From assembly GCA_028101965.1 (NCBI GenBank), contig JAOHMI010000003.1, positions 1-64,000 on the forward strand: a DNA stretch of 64,000 bases. Direction: 5' to 3'. Position 1 is the first letter of the stretch. Each line of letters opens with the position of its first letter. Positions 47,398-56,713 of the stretch are shown here, one piece after another. Made by a program: the position numbers and the translations under genes. The notes beneath the pieces were generated by a model, which was not told the origin of the DNA, made no database searches, and worked only from the letters and a program-made list of their open reading frames with translations. The stretch is from Bacteriovoracaceae bacterium. GTDB lineage: Bacteria > Bdellovibrionota > Bacteriovoracia > Bacteriovoracales > Bacteriovoracaceae.

Positions 47398-49143
47398 TTA
47401 TTTAGTACTGCAAGTTACCATGACCGGTAAGTGGTCAGAGAGAAATTTTAAATAAATTCTCATGTTATTATTTTTATTAAACTGAGTGGCAAAGATATTC
47501 TCCAGGTTTAGTAGATAGTTTTTATTAAACTTTGCAGAAGTATCTTTTAATCTATAGTAGGTAGTCGTTATATCTTGTTCAATTTTAATTTTTCGTGGAG
47601 TGATTTGATATTTCATTGAAAGATCATTCTCAAAATATTTTTTAGTATCTTCCACTTGAGATCTCTGGCTAGTCGTGAGGATTATTTTAGGGGACATTTC
47701 TTTAGGAGTCCCAGCCAAAACATAGTTAGATTTAAAGTTATTTATTAGTTTTGAACTTGTTGTAAACTCTTCTTCAAAAGGAATGCCTTTAAAATCTCCA
47801 AAGTGAGTAAAGTCGAAAACTTGTGGGGTATGACATCTTTGGTTAATTCGATTTTTTCCATTTAAAAAAATATGATCGTAATTTTTAGAAAGAGATGATC
47901 TCTTGGTTGGTTCTTCACCATCGACAATTCCAGATTTCATATTTCGTTTTAAGCTTAAGCTTGTTGGGGCATCGATTAAGATGACCTCATCGTCCTCAAG
48001 AGCGGCGGGAATCTTCCAAAATGAATCTTTCTTTTCAAAGTTCCAATCTCCTGACCACATAAAAGCTTGCATCGTTGGAGATGTATTATTGATAATTTTA
48101 CGTATCGCTTGAAGAGTTAAGTATATCTCGCCGGTTCGTTTAACTTTTTTGAGTGTAGTCACTGATTTTCGAAAGGGGGCTTTTTCCTCTTCACTCAAGT
48201 CGCCTAATATATCTTCAAAAAATTTCTTTCGATCCTCTTTAGTTCCTTTCTCTTGAAAACTGATGTGTGAGGCCAACATGTTAAACTTAAATTTCCCACT
48301 TCTAAAGGCGGTTAAAAAAGGACGACGCTGAATATATTCTGAAAAGTCTTTTTTAAATAAGGGAGGAGTAAAGTCCACATAACAACCATATGGCTTTGTT
48401 TTTACACCTTTAACTTTTTGGCAGTATTGTTGATTGGTTGGACGAGCATAGCGTGAATCGTAGATCACTCCAACCAGTTCCATTGTTCCAACTCTTTCTT
48501 CGTTTCCATCTGGCCGACTTGAAAGGATTAATGACCAATACTTTTTTTTCGTTCTACTATTCAGTTCATTCAGTATTTTAAGGTAACCTGGAACTCTGTA
48601 TAACTTTTGTTGATTATTATTCATAAATCGAGAATGAGTTCTAATCTCTGTACCAAGTTTTTGTTTTTGTTGAGCACTTAAATGACCGCTTTCTTCAATT
48701 AATTTTATAAGCTCCATGGAATTATCATTCATATCTATTAAGCCTAGATTATGAGCAAAGTCGTCCTGTGAGTTCGTTATAAGTTCTGTAATCGAAATAA
48801 TTTGGTATTTTTGAATATAATCAGCAACAAGCTTGTAGTCTTTAAAGTAACTATTTTTATTCCCAGGTTTTAAAACATTCCAGGTCCCAACTTTAATTTC
48901 AGATTTTTTAAGTGTTTTTCTATAGCTATAATAACGATCAAATGCTTTTGAATTATAGTGATGATAATTCTCATTACAGTCAGTTGAGATCTTCTTACTT
49001 ACAAACTTTTTTAAATAGCGACTGTTTAGAGAACATTCCTTTTGGAACCTTTCAAAGATACTTAGTTTGTTAGAAGAGTAAATTGAGATTGAAGAAAATG
49101 ATAAAATTGCGACACACGTCAGAAAAAAATTAATTTTTTGCAT
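47398..49143 (-). CDS. Secreted endonuclease/exonuclease/phosphatase (DNase-I fold)
   Basis: A signal peptide (MQKINFFLTCVAILSFSSISIY) is followed by an EEP core: KVGTWNVLKPG with the first Asn, ISITELI with the metal-binding Glu, LASHISF, MWSGDWNFEK with the Asp-Trp-Asn, and LSDHLPVMV with the final Asp-His. At 581 residues it is larger than typical DNase I (about 260-300), with an N-terminal extension and a long insert. An exported enzyme of this type could degrade nucleic acid or lipids of prey. Confidence 0.82.
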   Translation of the reverse strand: MQKINFFLTCVAILSFSSISIYSSNKLSIFERFQKECSLNSRYLKKFVSKKISTDCNENYHHYNSKAFDRYYSYRKTLKKSEIKVGTWNVLKPGNKNSYFKDYKLVADYIQKYQIISITELITNSQDDFAHNLGLIDMNDNSMELIKLIEESGHLSAQQKQKLGTEIRTHSRFMNNNQQKLYRVPGYLKILNELNSRTKKKYWSLILSSRPDGNEERVGTMELVGVIYDSRYARPTNQQYCQKVKGVKTKPYGCYVDFTPPLFKKDFSEYIQRRPFLTAFRSGKFKFNMLASHISFQEKGTKEDRKKFFEDILGDLSEEEKAPFRKSVTTLKKVKRTGEIYLTLQAIRKIINNTSPTMQAFMWSGDWNFEKKDSFWKIPAALEDDEVILIDAPTSLSLKRNMKSGIVDGEEPTKRSSLSKNYDHIFLNGKNRINQRCHTPQVFDFTHFGDFKGIPFEEEFTTSSKLINNFKSNYVLAGTPKEMSPKIILTTSQRSQVEDTKKYFENDLSMKYQITPRKIKIEQDITTTYYRLKDTSAKFNKNYLLNLENIFATQFNKNNNMRIYLKFLSDHLPVMVTCSTK

Positions 49144-49648
49144 TCTATGTGCCCCTTGTTAAATTACATCGATCTCATATCACTTTCAGTTTTCAATTCA
49201 AAATATATGACCCATTATGTAAAATATTATGATAAATTAATTTGAGAGTGTAGTCTGAGCTTAGTAAAATAGAAAAAATTACATATCTAACGATCATTCT
49301 TCAAATCTTTACTTATTAGAAAACTGCTTTTCTATTTATACTTTATATCTAATGGGTTTCTAACTGGCCGACTATATTTCTGGTCGATCTAAATTCAATT
49401 AATTACCACTTTTGAAAACTAAGTATTTCAGTAACTAAGAAGATACCAGAACTATTGTCAGCCAGTTTAAGTTCAATTCTTGGTAATGACGCACAAGCTC
49501 TGTTTCTTCTGTTGCATAAGGTTGTAGTATTTAAATTCTTAGCTTTTCTTAATCATCAAACTATTTAAGTATTTATTATTTAACTTATTTAAAAATGAAC
49601 TTAGAAGTATTATATTATCTTTATTTTTTAGTGGATAAGTGAGGAACA
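49144..49648. other. 505-bp intergenic region with no gene seen
   Basis: The region separates the secreted nuclease (leftward) from a glycosyltransferase (rightward), so it must hold both promoters. It is AT-rich. I find no conserved frame, tRNA-like fold or clear terminator; short dyads such as CGAC/GTCG near 49370 are too weak to call. A GAGG ribosome-binding sequence lies at about 49640-49643 for the next gene. Confidence 0.5.
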
Positions 49649-50437
49649 ATGAAACTTTCAATACTAATTCCTGTTTATAATGAGTTTGATCACTTAGAGC
49701 AGGTTTTTGACCTATTATTCAAGACTGATTATGGAATAGAAGTTGAATGGATCGTAGTTGATGATCATTCAAACGATGGCTCTTTTGATAAATTACAATC
49801 TTTGCAAAGTAAATTTAAATTTAACTTGTTTCGACAAGAGGTAAACTTGGGAAAAGGCGCCGCAATCATTCGGGCCATCAAAGAAGCATCTGGTGATTTT
49901 ATTTTGATTCAAGATGCGGATTTTGAATATGACCCTTTGGATATAAAAAGTTTAGTTACTCCTATTAAAGAGGGAAGAGCTGATGTTGTGTACGGCAGTC
50001 GATTTAAGAAGAATGCAATGCAGGTTCATCGAACCTATCATTATTTTGTAAATAGATTTTTAACAATATTAAGTAATTTATTTTCCGGAATTTACCTAAC
50101 GGACATGGAAACATGCTATAAAGTTTTTCGTTCAGATTTACTTAAATCATTCAATTTAACTTCACAGCGATTTGGTATTGAGGTTGAGTTGACTGCTTAT
50201 CTAGCTAAAACAAGAGCTAGGGTTTTTGAATTGCCTATCAATTACTTTCCAAGGACGACACTTCAAGGAAAGAAAATTAATTGGAAAGATGGTTTTGCTG
50301 CTCTTTTTCATTTAGTGAAATTTAATTTTCTCTCCAATGAAAATGAGATATTTAAGACATCATTGCCCAAAAAATACAAAGCTAATGCTCATGAGTTGAT
50401 GCTGAGTAAACTTTCAAATGAAAACTCAGAAAAATAA
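49649..50437 (+). CDS. Family 2 glycosyltransferase (DPM/undecaprenyl type)
   Basis: The GT-A fold is clear: SILIPVYNEFDHLEQV, VEWIVVDDHSNDGS, GKGAAIIRAIKEASGDFILI, the metal-binding DAD motif (QDADFEYDP) and VYGSRFKK. The C-terminal part without membrane helices is typical of soluble dolichyl-phosphate mannose synthase-like enzymes. It lies 9 bp before UDP-glucuronate decarboxylase, suggesting surface polysaccharide or lipid glycosylation. Confidence 0.9.
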   Translation: MKLSILIPVYNEFDHLEQVFDLLFKTDYGIEVEWIVVDDHSNDGSFDKLQSLQSKFKFNLFRQEVNLGKGAAIIRAIKEASGDFILIQDADFEYDPLDIKSLVTPIKEGRADVVYGSRFKKNAMQVHRTYHYFVNRFLTILSNLFSGIYLTDMETCYKVFRSDLLKSFNLTSQRFGIEVELTAYLAKTRARVFELPINYFPRTTLQGKKINWKDGFAALFHLVKFNFLSNENEIFKTSLPKKYKANAHELMLSKLSNENSEK

Positions 50438-50446
50438 GGAAGAATA

Positions 50447-51379
50447 ATGAAGAAGATTTTGGTAACTGGTGGTGCAGGTTTCTTAGGATCTCATCTTTGT
50501 AACCTTTTGATTGAGCAAGGAAATGAAGTTATTTGTTTAGATAATCTATTTACCGGTCAAAAAAAGAATATAGAGCATTTATTAACAAACTCAAGCTTCG
50601 AATTTGTTCGACACGATATTGTTAATTATTATGATTGTGAAGTAGACGAAATTTATAATTTAGCTTGCCCTGCAAGCCCTATCCATTACCAATATAACCC
50701 AGTTAAAACCCTTAAAACATCTGTTATGGGTGCCATTAATAGCCTTGACCTTGCTATGGCCAAGAAAGCAAAAGTTTTTCAAGCTTCGACAAGTGAAGTT
50801 TACGGAGACCCGGAGGAACACCCTCAAAAAGAATCTTATCGAGGTAATGTAAATCCGATTGGAATTCGGGCTTGCTATGATGAAGGGAAGCGATGTGCAG
50901 AAACTCTCTTTTTTGATTTTTATCGAGAACATCATGTTGATATTAAAGTAGTGAGAATTTTTAATACCTACGGCCCTAATATGCACCCGGAGGATGGGAG
51001 AGTTGTTTCGAACTTCATTATGCAAGCTCTCAGGGGTGAAGACATTACTATTTATGGTGATGGAGAACAAACTCGCTCATTTTGCTATGCTTCGGACTTA
51101 ATCGATGGTTTTGTCAAAATGATGAATTCTGAAAAGAAAATCACTGGACCTATAAATTTAGGAAACCCAATTGAATTTTCAATGCTAGAACTAGCAGAAT
51201 TAGTTTTGAAGAAAACCGAGTCTAAAAGCAAACTTGTTTTTAAACCTTTACCAGCTGACGATCCGGTAAAGCGGCGGCCAGATATTACTTTGGCGAAAGA
51301 GCAGTTAAACTGGGAACCAAAGATCAAATTGGAAGATGGGCTGGATCAAACTATTCAATACTTCAAACAATTGCTTTGA
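50447..51379 (+). CDS. UDP-glucuronate decarboxylase (UDP-xylose synthase)
   Basis: A short-chain dehydrogenase with [11 protein letters not shown] (NAD motif), [29 protein letters not shown] and the Tyr-x3-Lys pair in [10 protein letters not shown], followed by [12 protein letters not shown]. These match UXS, which converts UDP-glucuronate to UDP-xylose. Length is 310, the bacterial norm. It ends at a perfect repeat element. Confidence 0.92.
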   Translation: MKKILVTGGAGFLGSHLCNLLIEQGNEVICLDNLFTGQKKNIEHLLTNSSFEFVRHDIVNYYDCEVDEIYNLACPASPIHYQYNPVKTLKTSVMGAINSLDLAMAKKAKVFQASTSEVYGDPEEHPQKESYRGNVNPIGIRACYDEGKRCAETLFFDFYREHHVDIKVVRIFNTYGPNMHPEDGRVVSNFIMQALRGEDITIYGDGEQTRSFCYASDLIDGFVKMMNSEKKITGPINLGNPIEFSMLELAELVLKKTESKSKLVFKPLPADDPVKRRPDITLAKEQLNWEPKIKLEDGLDQTIQYFKQLL

Positions 51380-51489
51380 GATTAGATAAACGACGGATTT
51401 TGTCGTCAAAGAACATTTATAACTCGGTCACATACTTCACGTATGCTCCCTCTTTAAAAACATTCATTTCCTAAAACTCCTTGCTTCTC
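51380..51489. repeat. 110-bp repeat, copy 1
   Basis: An exact copy of 51511-51620 in the same orientation, beginning right after the UDP-glucuronate decarboxylase stop. It contains two inverted repeats, ACGAC/GTCGT with a 7-nt loop and CATAC/GTATG with a 5-nt loop, so its RNA could fold. On the minus strand an MNVFKEGAYVKYVTEL reading frame is possible, but it is probably accidental. The extra 21 bp between copies make a 131-bp period. Confidence 0.9.
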
Positions 51490-51510
51490 TAACCTCAAAG
51501 TCTTTTGAAC

Positions 51511-51620
51511 GATTAGATAAACGACGGATTTTGTCGTCAAAGAACATTTATAACTCGGTCACATACTTCACGTATGCTCCCTCTTTAAAAACATTCATTT
51601 CCTAAAACTCCTTGCTTCTC
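51511..51620. repeat. 110-bp repeat, copy 2
   Basis: Identical at all 110 positions to 51380-51489. Perfect identity in a region with diverged neighbours suggests recent duplication, gene conversion or a constrained function. The intervening 21 bp and the downstream 70 bp do not resemble a transposon end. No gene is visible between here and 51691. Confidence 0.9.
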
Positions 51621-51690
51621 CAAGTTCAAATCATCTTAATTAGATACAAATAAAGCAATATGAATTAAATAAATTAGAATGAGTAATAAT

Positions 51691-52446
51691 TCAATGGACG
51701 AACCAACAAGTCGGTCGAGCAGAGATTTCAGATAAACTTTTTTGGCATTCTTCAAAAGTTTTATTTTTACAAAATGCCCCTGCAACTAAAGTATCTAATC
51801 TACATTGTGGGTTAGGGTAGCTTAGAATTGTCTTATTCGTTTGATAAAAGTCTTTTTCTTTTAAACTTAAAGGATAAGGAAAATGAGCGTATTTAGCGAA
51901 TACTTGGCTTAATTTTAAACTAGAGGATAGCATTTCGCGACAAAACTTAATATTACTATCAGCACATAGATCGTCCACTTCTCCAGATTCTTGATTCAAG
52001 TTGCCAGCACTTTTCATTTGTATTTTGCTTAAAGGCGTGAATGTTTCATAATATTTTTTTAGACATACTGCAGTAGCATAATAGTCTGCTTGTCCTTCAC
52101 TGGATGACCAGGAAGGGCTTCCTTTCGCTGTAATTTTATAAGGGGGGCCGCCTAAAAAATGTCCTAGCTCATGACATAGCAACAGAACGAATGCGTTCGG
52201 GGTATGCTGCGTATCTTCTATGGTAATGGCTGAGTATTGAATAAAGGGTTGATTCTTTTGATCAAAACTAGCATGCATTTCAAATCGATCACTAAAGGAT
52301 TTTTTTATCTTTAATTCTTTAACGCCGTAGGCAGTCTCAATCTTCGGGTATAACTTAAGAAATCTTTTAATTATGACATCTTCATATGCATGAGATGAAA
52401 AAGATAAAATTAAAAAACCAAGACACAAATATCTGTTTAAATTCAT
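51691..52446 (-). CDS. Secreted metalloprotease-like protein (HExxH)
   Basis: A signal peptide (MNLNRYLCLGFLILSFSSHA) is followed by a core with CHELGHFLGGPP, a zinc-binding HExxH, and the downstream EGQADYYATAV where the Glu is the likely third ligand, as in gluzincins. About eight cysteines in the mature part could form disulfides. The family is not recognised by name, but the catalytic pattern supports an exported metallopeptidase. Confidence 0.75.
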   Translation of the reverse strand: MNLNRYLCLGFLILSFSSHAYEDVIIKRFLKLYPKIETAYGVKELKIKKSFSDRFEMHASFDQKNQPFIQYSAITIEDTQHTPNAFVLLLCHELGHFLGGPPYKITAKGSPSWSSSEGQADYYATAVCLKKYYETFTPLSKIQMKSAGNLNQESGEVDDLCADSNIKFCREMLSSSLKLSQVFAKYAHFPYPLSLKEKDFYQTNKTILSYPNPQCRLDTLVAGAFCKNKTFEECQKSLSEISARPTCWFVH

Positions 52447-52627
52447 ACTGCGATGTTATCAATCCAGAACGTTTATGTCTGTTTTAATATGTCTGATATT
52501 TATCACAAAAATAAAGATTAAATATTAGTTTCTTTTCGTTATAAAAATGATTGAAATAAAGCAGATCACACAAAAAAGGAAAGTTATCTCTAGCCCCACA
52601 TGATGAGATATTTCCAAAGGAGAGATT

Positions 52628-53356
52628 ATGAAGAATTTATGGATTTTATTGGCCCTTTTTATGACTGCCGCTTACCCTGATGCGGAAACTCCCGAAGAGA
52701 GAGAAGTTCCCATTGAAGATGTATTTTCTCCTCTTGGTTTTGATAGTAATGATCGTTCAGAGATTATTGTTACTGGAGTACTTCCTAACTTGTGTCACAA
52801 GTCGCCTAATCATGAGATCAAGATAGTTGATAAGAAAATTATGGTTACAGTAACTTCTCTTTATTACGATGAGAGCAATCCATTTTGTCCAGAACTAGAA
52901 GTTCCTTTTACAGAAGTTGTTAATTTAGGAATATTGAACAAAGGGGATTACGAGGTTGTGGTTAATCAAAAAACAAAGCATGAGAAAAATGCCAATCTTT
53001 TAATCGAAGAGGCTAAGTCTGGAGCAATGGATAGTTTCCATTATGCGCTTGTTGATTATGTTGAGAAAAAAGAAGGGTCACGAAAAGTGAACTTAGTAGG
53101 ATACAACCCCTCTGATTGTTTTGAACTTGATAAGATTGATTACTTGTCTAACGGAAAAGATACTTTATCTGTTTTGCCTAAAATGAAGCAAGTAAAACCA
53201 TTTTGTGCAATTAAAATGACGCCTTTTAAATTTGAGTTTGAAGTTCCGACTGTGTTAAAGAAACAAAAAATTCTTCTTCATGTTCGTAAAATGGATGGAA
53301 GGTCTGAAAATGTAGTTTTTGATCAAGCGATGGCAGCCCCAGAGCTCTCTGAGTAA
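52628..53356 (+). CDS. Secreted protein of unknown function (242 aa)
   Basis: AGGAGA at 52619-52624 precedes the ATG. A short signal peptide (MKNLWILLALFMTAAYPDA) leads a mature region with cysteines at LCHKS, NPFCPEL, SDCFEL and KPFCAIK, suggestive of two disulfides, and strand-rich sequence (KFEFEVPTVLKKQKILLHV). No family is recognised. A strong terminator follows. Confidence 0.7.
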   Translation: MKNLWILLALFMTAAYPDAETPEEREVPIEDVFSPLGFDSNDRSEIIVTGVLPNLCHKSPNHEIKIVDKKIMVTVTSLYYDESNPFCPELEVPFTEVVNLGILNKGDYEVVVNQKTKHEKNANLLIEEAKSGAMDSFHYALVDYVEKKEGSRKVNLVGYNPSDCFELDKIDYLSNGKDTLSVLPKMKQVKPFCAIKMTPFKFEFEVPTVLKKQKILLHVRKMDGRSENVVFDQAMAAPELSE

Positions 53357-53412
53357 AGTAATTGGATTAAATTTGTCAGAAAAAAATTAAAGAGCAAATA
53401 CTAGAAACTAGG

Positions 53413-53440
53413 AAGGGGAGTCGAAAAGTCTCCCCTTTTT
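53413..53440 (+). terminator. Rho-independent terminator
   Basis: AAGGGGAG (53413-53420) pairs with CTCCCCTT (53430-53437), with a 9-nt loop, and is followed by more Ts. It ends the 242-aa secreted protein transcript and, because of the flanking A-run, might also act weakly in the opposite direction. Confidence 0.9.
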
Positions 53441-53565
53441 CTTGCCAATTAATAATTTAGACCGACCTTGATAAAATTTATAATAACAGGCAGTTAGAGG
53501 GAAAAATGTGATTCATCTTTTAGTGAATGCCACAAAAGTGTTATAATAATAAAATGAATTTAATG

Positions 53566-54057
53566 ATGAAAAATACAAAAATGAAACTACTCTTATTTAT
53601 TTCTCTTTCCCTTTCTACCGCTTTTGCTGGTGGAAAAGTTACAATGAAAATTGGACTTAGTCCCATGGGCTCCTTTGAGGCAAAAACCAGTAAAGTTTAT
53701 GGCAAGGTGAAAAAAGGAAAGAAAGGGTATACGACAAAAAACCTTTATATCGAAACTAAATCCCTAAAGACGGGGATTGATCTACGAGATAAACACTTAA
53801 AAGAAAAGTTGCTCTATAAAAAGCATCCTAAAATTACGATAGAAAAGGGTACTTTCAAAGGAAAGAGTGGAGTTGCCATTATTAATGTAATGGGGAAAAA
53901 GAAAAAAATTAAGTTTAAAGGTAAAGTTGTCAAAAATAAATTAAACTTTGAGTTTGACCTTTCCATGAAAGATTTTGGAGTTAAAAAGGTAAAATACCTC
54001 GGAGTTGGTGCCAAAGATAAGGTATCCATTGTTGGGGTTGCAGATATTTCAAAATAA
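53566..54057 (+). CDS. YceI-like secreted lipid-binding protein
   Basis: The mature part follows YceI closely in layout: SFEAKTSKVYGKV at the start, the TGIDLRDKHLKEKL signature, HPKITIEKG and a final strand pattern. YceI proteins form an eight-stranded barrel that binds polyisoprenoids. It is lysine-rich. Several in-frame ATGs (53527, 53554, 53566, 53581) compete; a TATAAT at 53542-53547 implies a transcript start near 53554, which argues for 53566 or 53581. A Sec signal (MKLLLFISLSLSTAFA) is present from either. Confidence 0.75.
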   Translation: MKNTKMKLLLFISLSLSTAFAGGKVTMKIGLSPMGSFEAKTSKVYGKVKKGKKGYTTKNLYIETKSLKTGIDLRDKHLKEKLLYKKHPKITIEKGTFKGKSGVAIINVMGKKKKIKFKGKVVKNKLNFEFDLSMKDFGVKKVKYLGVGAKDKVSIVGVADISK

Positions 54058-54152
54058 TTCGGTTCATTTCAATGAGCTTCTTTTTAAATATTACTTAAAT
54101 TAACTCTCTGACTCTCTAATTTTTTCATTTTTCTAATGAGACTTCCTCAATG

Positions 54153-55070
54153 CTAGGCTTTTAAATTATTAGATAGTTCTGAAAGGCTCTGCGATCGTAA
54201 AAGCTTAGACCTCACTTCAGGGTAGTTTTGAAAAAGGTAATACAAGTTACTCTTCAATCTTTTAAGCAAGTGGCCTTGATTTTTTTGATAGTGATCAATT
54301 TCGGATAGAAAATTAAAGTATTCTAATATATATTTCTTTTTATTTTGGAGAGTATTTTTCTCTGGTTCAAAAAACCAGGGATTTTCTAAAGCGCCACGAG
54401 CGACCATGACACCATCGGCTTTCGTGGTTTGCAAGCAAATTTCAGCGAGATTTTTATTTTTAATATCACCATTAGCAATAATTCTTAGACCTTTAAACTT
54501 CCCCTTCGCCATGGAAATCATATGCCAATTAGCATGTCCCTTATACATTTGCTTACGAGTTCTTCCGTGGATAATTACTTGGTCTACTCCGATTTCTCTA
54601 AAGTTTTCGAGATTTTGTAGGAAAGTATTTGTATCTTTAAAGCCTAATCGTATTTTGACTGATAAGTGATGAGCGTATTGATCTCTTATTTGTGAAATAA
54701 TCTCTTTAAGGGTCTCTGGTACAGATAACAAATATGACCCGCCTTTATGGGCGCACACTTTTTTACTTGGACAACCTAAGTTGATATCAAGTTTTTTTAT
54801 CTCAAGGTCACGTATGGTTTGCATCGCAGGTTGAATTTGTGAGGTTTCTGCAACAAGGATTTGAAAACATGTTTTGTCTCGCCAAGCTTCATTGTAAAAT
54901 ATTCGTTCACCAAAATGCTTAATAAATTGCTTTGGAGGTATTTTGCCTTGAGAAGGGATCCTTAAAAAATCAGTTGTATAGGATCCCCAGGCATTATTTT
55001 GCTTAAGTAAGAATTCTCGAAAAATTGGGTCAGTGTGCCCTTCCATGGGAGCATAATAAGTGGTGCTCAC
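54153..55070 (-). CDS. dus: tRNA-dihydrouridine synthase
   Basis: The TIM-barrel FMN enzyme begins with YYAPMEGHTDPIFR and has KLDINLGCPSKKVCAHKGGS, where the second cysteine is the catalytic one. IHGRTRKQMYKGHANW and IIANGDIKN are further barrel motifs, and MVARGALENPWFF is the FMN-binding end. Length 305 fits DusC/DusA-type enzymes that reduce uridine in tRNA D-loops. Confidence 0.95.
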   Translation of the reverse strand: MSTTYYAPMEGHTDPIFREFLLKQNNAWGSYTTDFLRIPSQGKIPPKQFIKHFGERIFYNEAWRDKTCFQILVAETSQIQPAMQTIRDLEIKKLDINLGCPSKKVCAHKGGSYLLSVPETLKEIISQIRDQYAHHLSVKIRLGFKDTNTFLQNLENFREIGVDQVIIHGRTRKQMYKGHANWHMISMAKGKFKGLRIIANGDIKNKNLAEICLQTTKADGVMVARGALENPWFFEPEKNTLQNKKKYILEYFNFLSEIDHYQKNQGHLLKRLKSNLYYLFQNYPEVRSKLLRSQSLSELSNNLKA

Positions 55071-55085
55071 ATTAATATTCAGACT

Positions 55086-56675
55086 TTATTTAATTAAAGG
55101 TCCGCCCTCATAAATTTCAGCATCCAATCCTTGGTACTTTTCAAAGTTTTTATTAAACATCTGGCAAAGATCAGTTGCTTTAGCTTTATAATCATCTTTA
55201 TTTGCCCAAGTTTCCATTGGGTGGAGATATTTATTTTCTACCTTGGCCAGACTTGTCGGAATGTTTAGACCAAAGAACTCTTCAGTTTCATATTCAGTAT
55301 TTTCAGGAAGTCCTGCCTGGATGGCACGGATAATCTCGCGAGTTATTTTAATTGGGAATCGGTGACCTACTCCATAAACACCTCCAGTCCAACCAGTATT
55401 TATCAACCAGACATTGATATTATATTTCTTTACGTAGTTACCTAAAAGTTTCGCGTACTCATTGGGGTTTCTCATCATAAATGGTCCTCCAAAACAGGTT
55501 GAGAAAGTAGCAACCGGTTCTGTTACTCCAATCTCAGTACCAGCTAATTTAGCAGTATAGCCTGAAAGAAAGTAGTACATACTTTGCTCATAACTTAATT
55601 TACTAACAGGAGGAAGCACTCCAAACGCATCGGCAGTTAAAAAGAAAATATCTTTCGGAATTGGCCCGCATGAGTCATCTTTTATATGGCTGATGGCCGT
55701 TAGAGGGTAAGAAGCACGACCATTTTCAGTAATACTTTTATCTGAAAAATCAATAGTCTTTGATGCTTCATCATATTTTACATTCTCAATCATGGTACCA
55801 AATGAATGACAAGCTTTATAAATGTCTGGCTCCGATTCTTCTTTCAGTTCAAATGTTTTAGCATAACATCCATTTTCAAAATTAAAGATTCCACTATCAC
55901 TTAGCCCATGCTCATCATCACCGATTAATTTTGTCCCTTCATCAGTAGAGAGTGTCGTTTTACCTGTCCCTGATAAGCCAAAGAAAACTGAAACGTCTCC
56001 TTTATTATCAATATTTGCACCAGAATGCATCGGGAGAATGTTTTTCTCAGGAAGGATATAATTCATTATTGAGAAAATACTTTTCTTAATTTCACCTGCA
56101 TAAGCAGTTCCGATAACTATGACTTCTTTTAAATCTAAATTAATGAAGACACCTTTATCTGATTTTGTTCCAAATTTATTTTTATCAATCTTCTCAAAAG
56201 GAAGATGGAGTACTGTAAACTGCTCATCAATGTTGATAGTATACTTATCTTCATCAAATGGTCTGAACATATGGTTAAAGAACAAATTATGTTGAGGACC
56301 AACTGTAAAAAGGTTTGTGACTAAGTGGTGTTTTGGATCCGCTCCCACACATCGAGTAGACACAAAAATTTCTTCTTCATAGCTTTGGAAAAAATTAAGT
56401 GCAAACTCTCTAACCATATGAAACTGATCTTCAGTATAAGTGTTTACATCGTGAGACCAATCGATGGTATTTTCTGTAGTTGCATTTCTCACCATGTACT
56501 TATCTTTAGCCGAACGGCCTGTGTTTGGGGTGGAATCCACCATCAAGGCACCGTGGCCTGATAGAGTTCCTTGCTTATTTGCTACGGCTTTATCTATCAG
56601 ATAAGCATTATCAGCATTATATGTAAGTTTACTTTTATTAACTAAATTATACTTTTCTAAAATTTGACCACTCAT
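55086..56675 (-). CDS. pckA: Phosphoenolpyruvate carboxykinase (ATP)
   Basis: The P-loop FGLSGTGKTTLS and the metal-site region (FSTCFGGPFMMRNP, NTGWTGGVYGVG) define the ATP-dependent enzyme, which makes PEP from oxaloacetate in gluconeogenesis. The N-terminal STPNTGRSAKDKYMV substrate loop is intact and the length of 529 is normal. AGGAG lies before the ATG. It follows bacterioferritin on the same strand. Confidence 0.97.
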   Translation of the reverse strand: MSGQILEKYNLVNKSKLTYNADNAYLIDKAVANKQGTLSGHGALMVDSTPNTGRSAKDKYMVRNATTENTIDWSHDVNTYTEDQFHMVREFALNFFQSYEEEIFVSTRCVGADPKHHLVTNLFTVGPQHNLFFNHMFRPFDEDKYTINIDEQFTVLHLPFEKIDKNKFGTKSDKGVFINLDLKEVIVIGTAYAGEIKKSIFSIMNYILPEKNILPMHSGANIDNKGDVSVFFGLSGTGKTTLSTDEGTKLIGDDEHGLSDSGIFNFENGCYAKTFELKEESEPDIYKACHSFGTMIENVKYDEASKTIDFSDKSITENGRASYPLTAISHIKDDSCGPIPKDIFFLTADAFGVLPPVSKLSYEQSMYYFLSGYTAKLAGTEIGVTEPVATFSTCFGGPFMMRNPNEYAKLLGNYVKKYNINVWLINTGWTGGVYGVGHRFPIKITREIIRAIQAGLPENTEYETEEFFGLNIPTSLAKVENKYLHPMETWANKDDYKAKATDLCQMFNKNFEKYQGLDAEIYEGGPLIK

Positions 56676-56690
56676 TTGGTACTCCTTCAG

Positions 56691-56710
56691 CGATAAGAAA
56701 TTTCTTAGCG
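56691..56710. repeat. 20-bp near-perfect palindrome
   Basis: CGATAAGAAA followed by TTTCTTAGCG is an inverted repeat with one mismatch pair and no loop. It lies between bfr and pckA on the leftward transcript. No T-run follows it on the minus strand, so an operator is more likely than a terminator. Confidence 0.35.
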
Positions 56711-56713
56711 AAA

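Noticed and set aside
49440-49500. tRNA-like sequence with GTTCAATTC
   Set aside because: No acceptor stem or anticodon arm can be folded around it.
50660-51070. 136-aa frame antisense to UDP-glucuronate decarboxylase
   Set aside because: Entirely inside a clear enzyme gene, with no family match and no ribosome binding site.
51380-51620. CRISPR array
   Set aside because: Only two long copies, 110 bp each, with a 21-bp spacer, and no cas genes in the window.
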